64,000 bases of DNA from Ursus arctos. Its lineage: Eukaryota; Chordata; Mammalia; Carnivora; Ursidae. The stretch's first letter is position 1; every line of letters starts with the position of its first letter. The notes below the pieces were generated by a model, which saw only the letters and a program-made list of their open reading frames with translations, was not told where the DNA came from and made no database searches. Made by a program: the position numbers and the translations under genes. Below, one piece after another: positions 63,495 to 64,000 of the stretch. Location: positions 26,567,718 through 26,631,717 of the forward strand of contig NW_026622974.1 of NCBI RefSeq assembly GCF_023065955.2, in the 5' to 3' direction.

Positions 63495-63665
63495 TCTCTT
63501 TTTCGATAGATGGTTCCATGCAGGATCATGATTGCTATAACAGCCCTGTAGTGTAATTATTAATAATGTCATTTTACAAATAAAGATAAAAGTAGATTCA
63601 CATGGCCAGTATGCAATAGAGCTAGAATTGAGAGCCTGGTAATTTAACTTTAAAGTCTATTTTGT
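63495..63665 (-). repeat. MIR SINE fragment
   Basis: tataacagccctgtagtgta attattaataatgtcatttt acaaataaagataaaagtag attcacatggccagtatgca atagagctagaattgag and ctggtaatttaactttaaag follow reversed MIR. Confidence 0.75.
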
Positions 63666-64000
63666 CTTATATGAGAACATAAGGGTGTTTTTTTTTATTA
63701 CTATTCAATCTAACTCTTCCCATCCTTTTATTTTTAACCTTTCTATGGCCATATGTATCAGTTATATCTCTTGTAAACGTCAGGTAACTGGATGTAGAAT
63801 TTTTTTCTTCTAGCCTGAAAGTCTCTATTATTTAATTGGCTACCTAATCAGTTTGCATTTATTTTGATTTCTTATATATTTGGAATTATTTCTACTATCC
63901 TATTTTATATTTTCCATTTTTATTATTATTTTTTTCCTCTTTCCTGATTGGTTTTTTATTTAATTGTATTTATTTCATTTCTCCCCTCTATTATTCTGGA

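Larger units (their letters stand above)
55983..64000 (+). other. RIMS1: RIMS1 intron (5' part), 8 kb to window end
   Basis: It starts with donor gtgagt. It holds a hAT relic (56290), a TG microsatellite (58624), a young SINEC (59761), an internally deleted SINEC (61194) and a MIR (63495). The next expected RIM1 exon, beginning SFTPKMQG by memory, was looked for and not found, so it lies beyond 64000. Confidence 0.85.

Noticed and set aside
1..64000. CRISPR array, phage, operon or other novel prokaryotic-style system
   Set aside because: Spliced exons of a mammalian gene, carnivore SINEs, L1, L2 and MIR repeats throughout. No spaced direct-repeat array or dense gene cluster.

Overview
The window is mammalian genomic DNA, AT-rich and almost entirely intronic. 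It comes from a carnivoran, because it carries several tRNA-derived SINEs of the carnivore SINEC (Can-SINE) type with A/T-rich tails and target-site duplications. The youngest copy (59761-59955) resembles the variant I associate with bears, panda and seals, so an arctoid carnivore is likely; the species is not provable from this window. No bacterial, viral or CRISPR-like system is present.

One gene accounts for all the coding sequence I can support: RIMS1, the presynaptic active-zone scaffold RIM1, read on the + strand. Twelve internal coding exons (1,348 nt in total) lie between 3455 and 55982. They encode the Arg/Ser/Pro-rich linker that follows the C2A domain and precedes the C2B domain. 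The N-terminal Rab3-binding zinc finger, PDZ and C2A exons lie upstream of the window, and the C2B exons lie downstream. The choice of RIMS1 over RIMS2 rests on segments such as TTHHRSRSVSPHRGDD and TRRSRSPTRHHDASRSPVDH and on the exon order, all recognised from memory of the protein family.

Layout: 1-3454 is intron with no exon seen. 3455-10629 holds a compact set of six exons, including small exons of 63, 66, 114 and 90 nt. 10630-33630 holds widely spaced exons of 84 and 72 nt in large introns. 33631-35009 holds exons of 183 and 113 nt. 35010-49981 is a 15 kb intron. Exons at 49982-50094 and 55816-55982 complete the set, and 55983-64000 is intron.

Eight consecutive exons (4389 to 33813) are all multiples of three in length and all start and end in phase 2. 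Every junction splits a codon as AG|N, so any combination can be skipped without changing frame and the junction residue is always Arg or Ser. This is the architecture of a highly alternatively spliced linker.

The introns hold old MIR and L2 fragments, an L1 3' end, hAT-type DNA transposon relics, four SINECs, microsatellites, a GC-rich 41-bp minisatellite inside AT-rich DNA, and a small templated insertion at 24033-24118 copied from 1.2 kb away. The remaining short open frames on both strands have no supporting features, and I treat them as chance.
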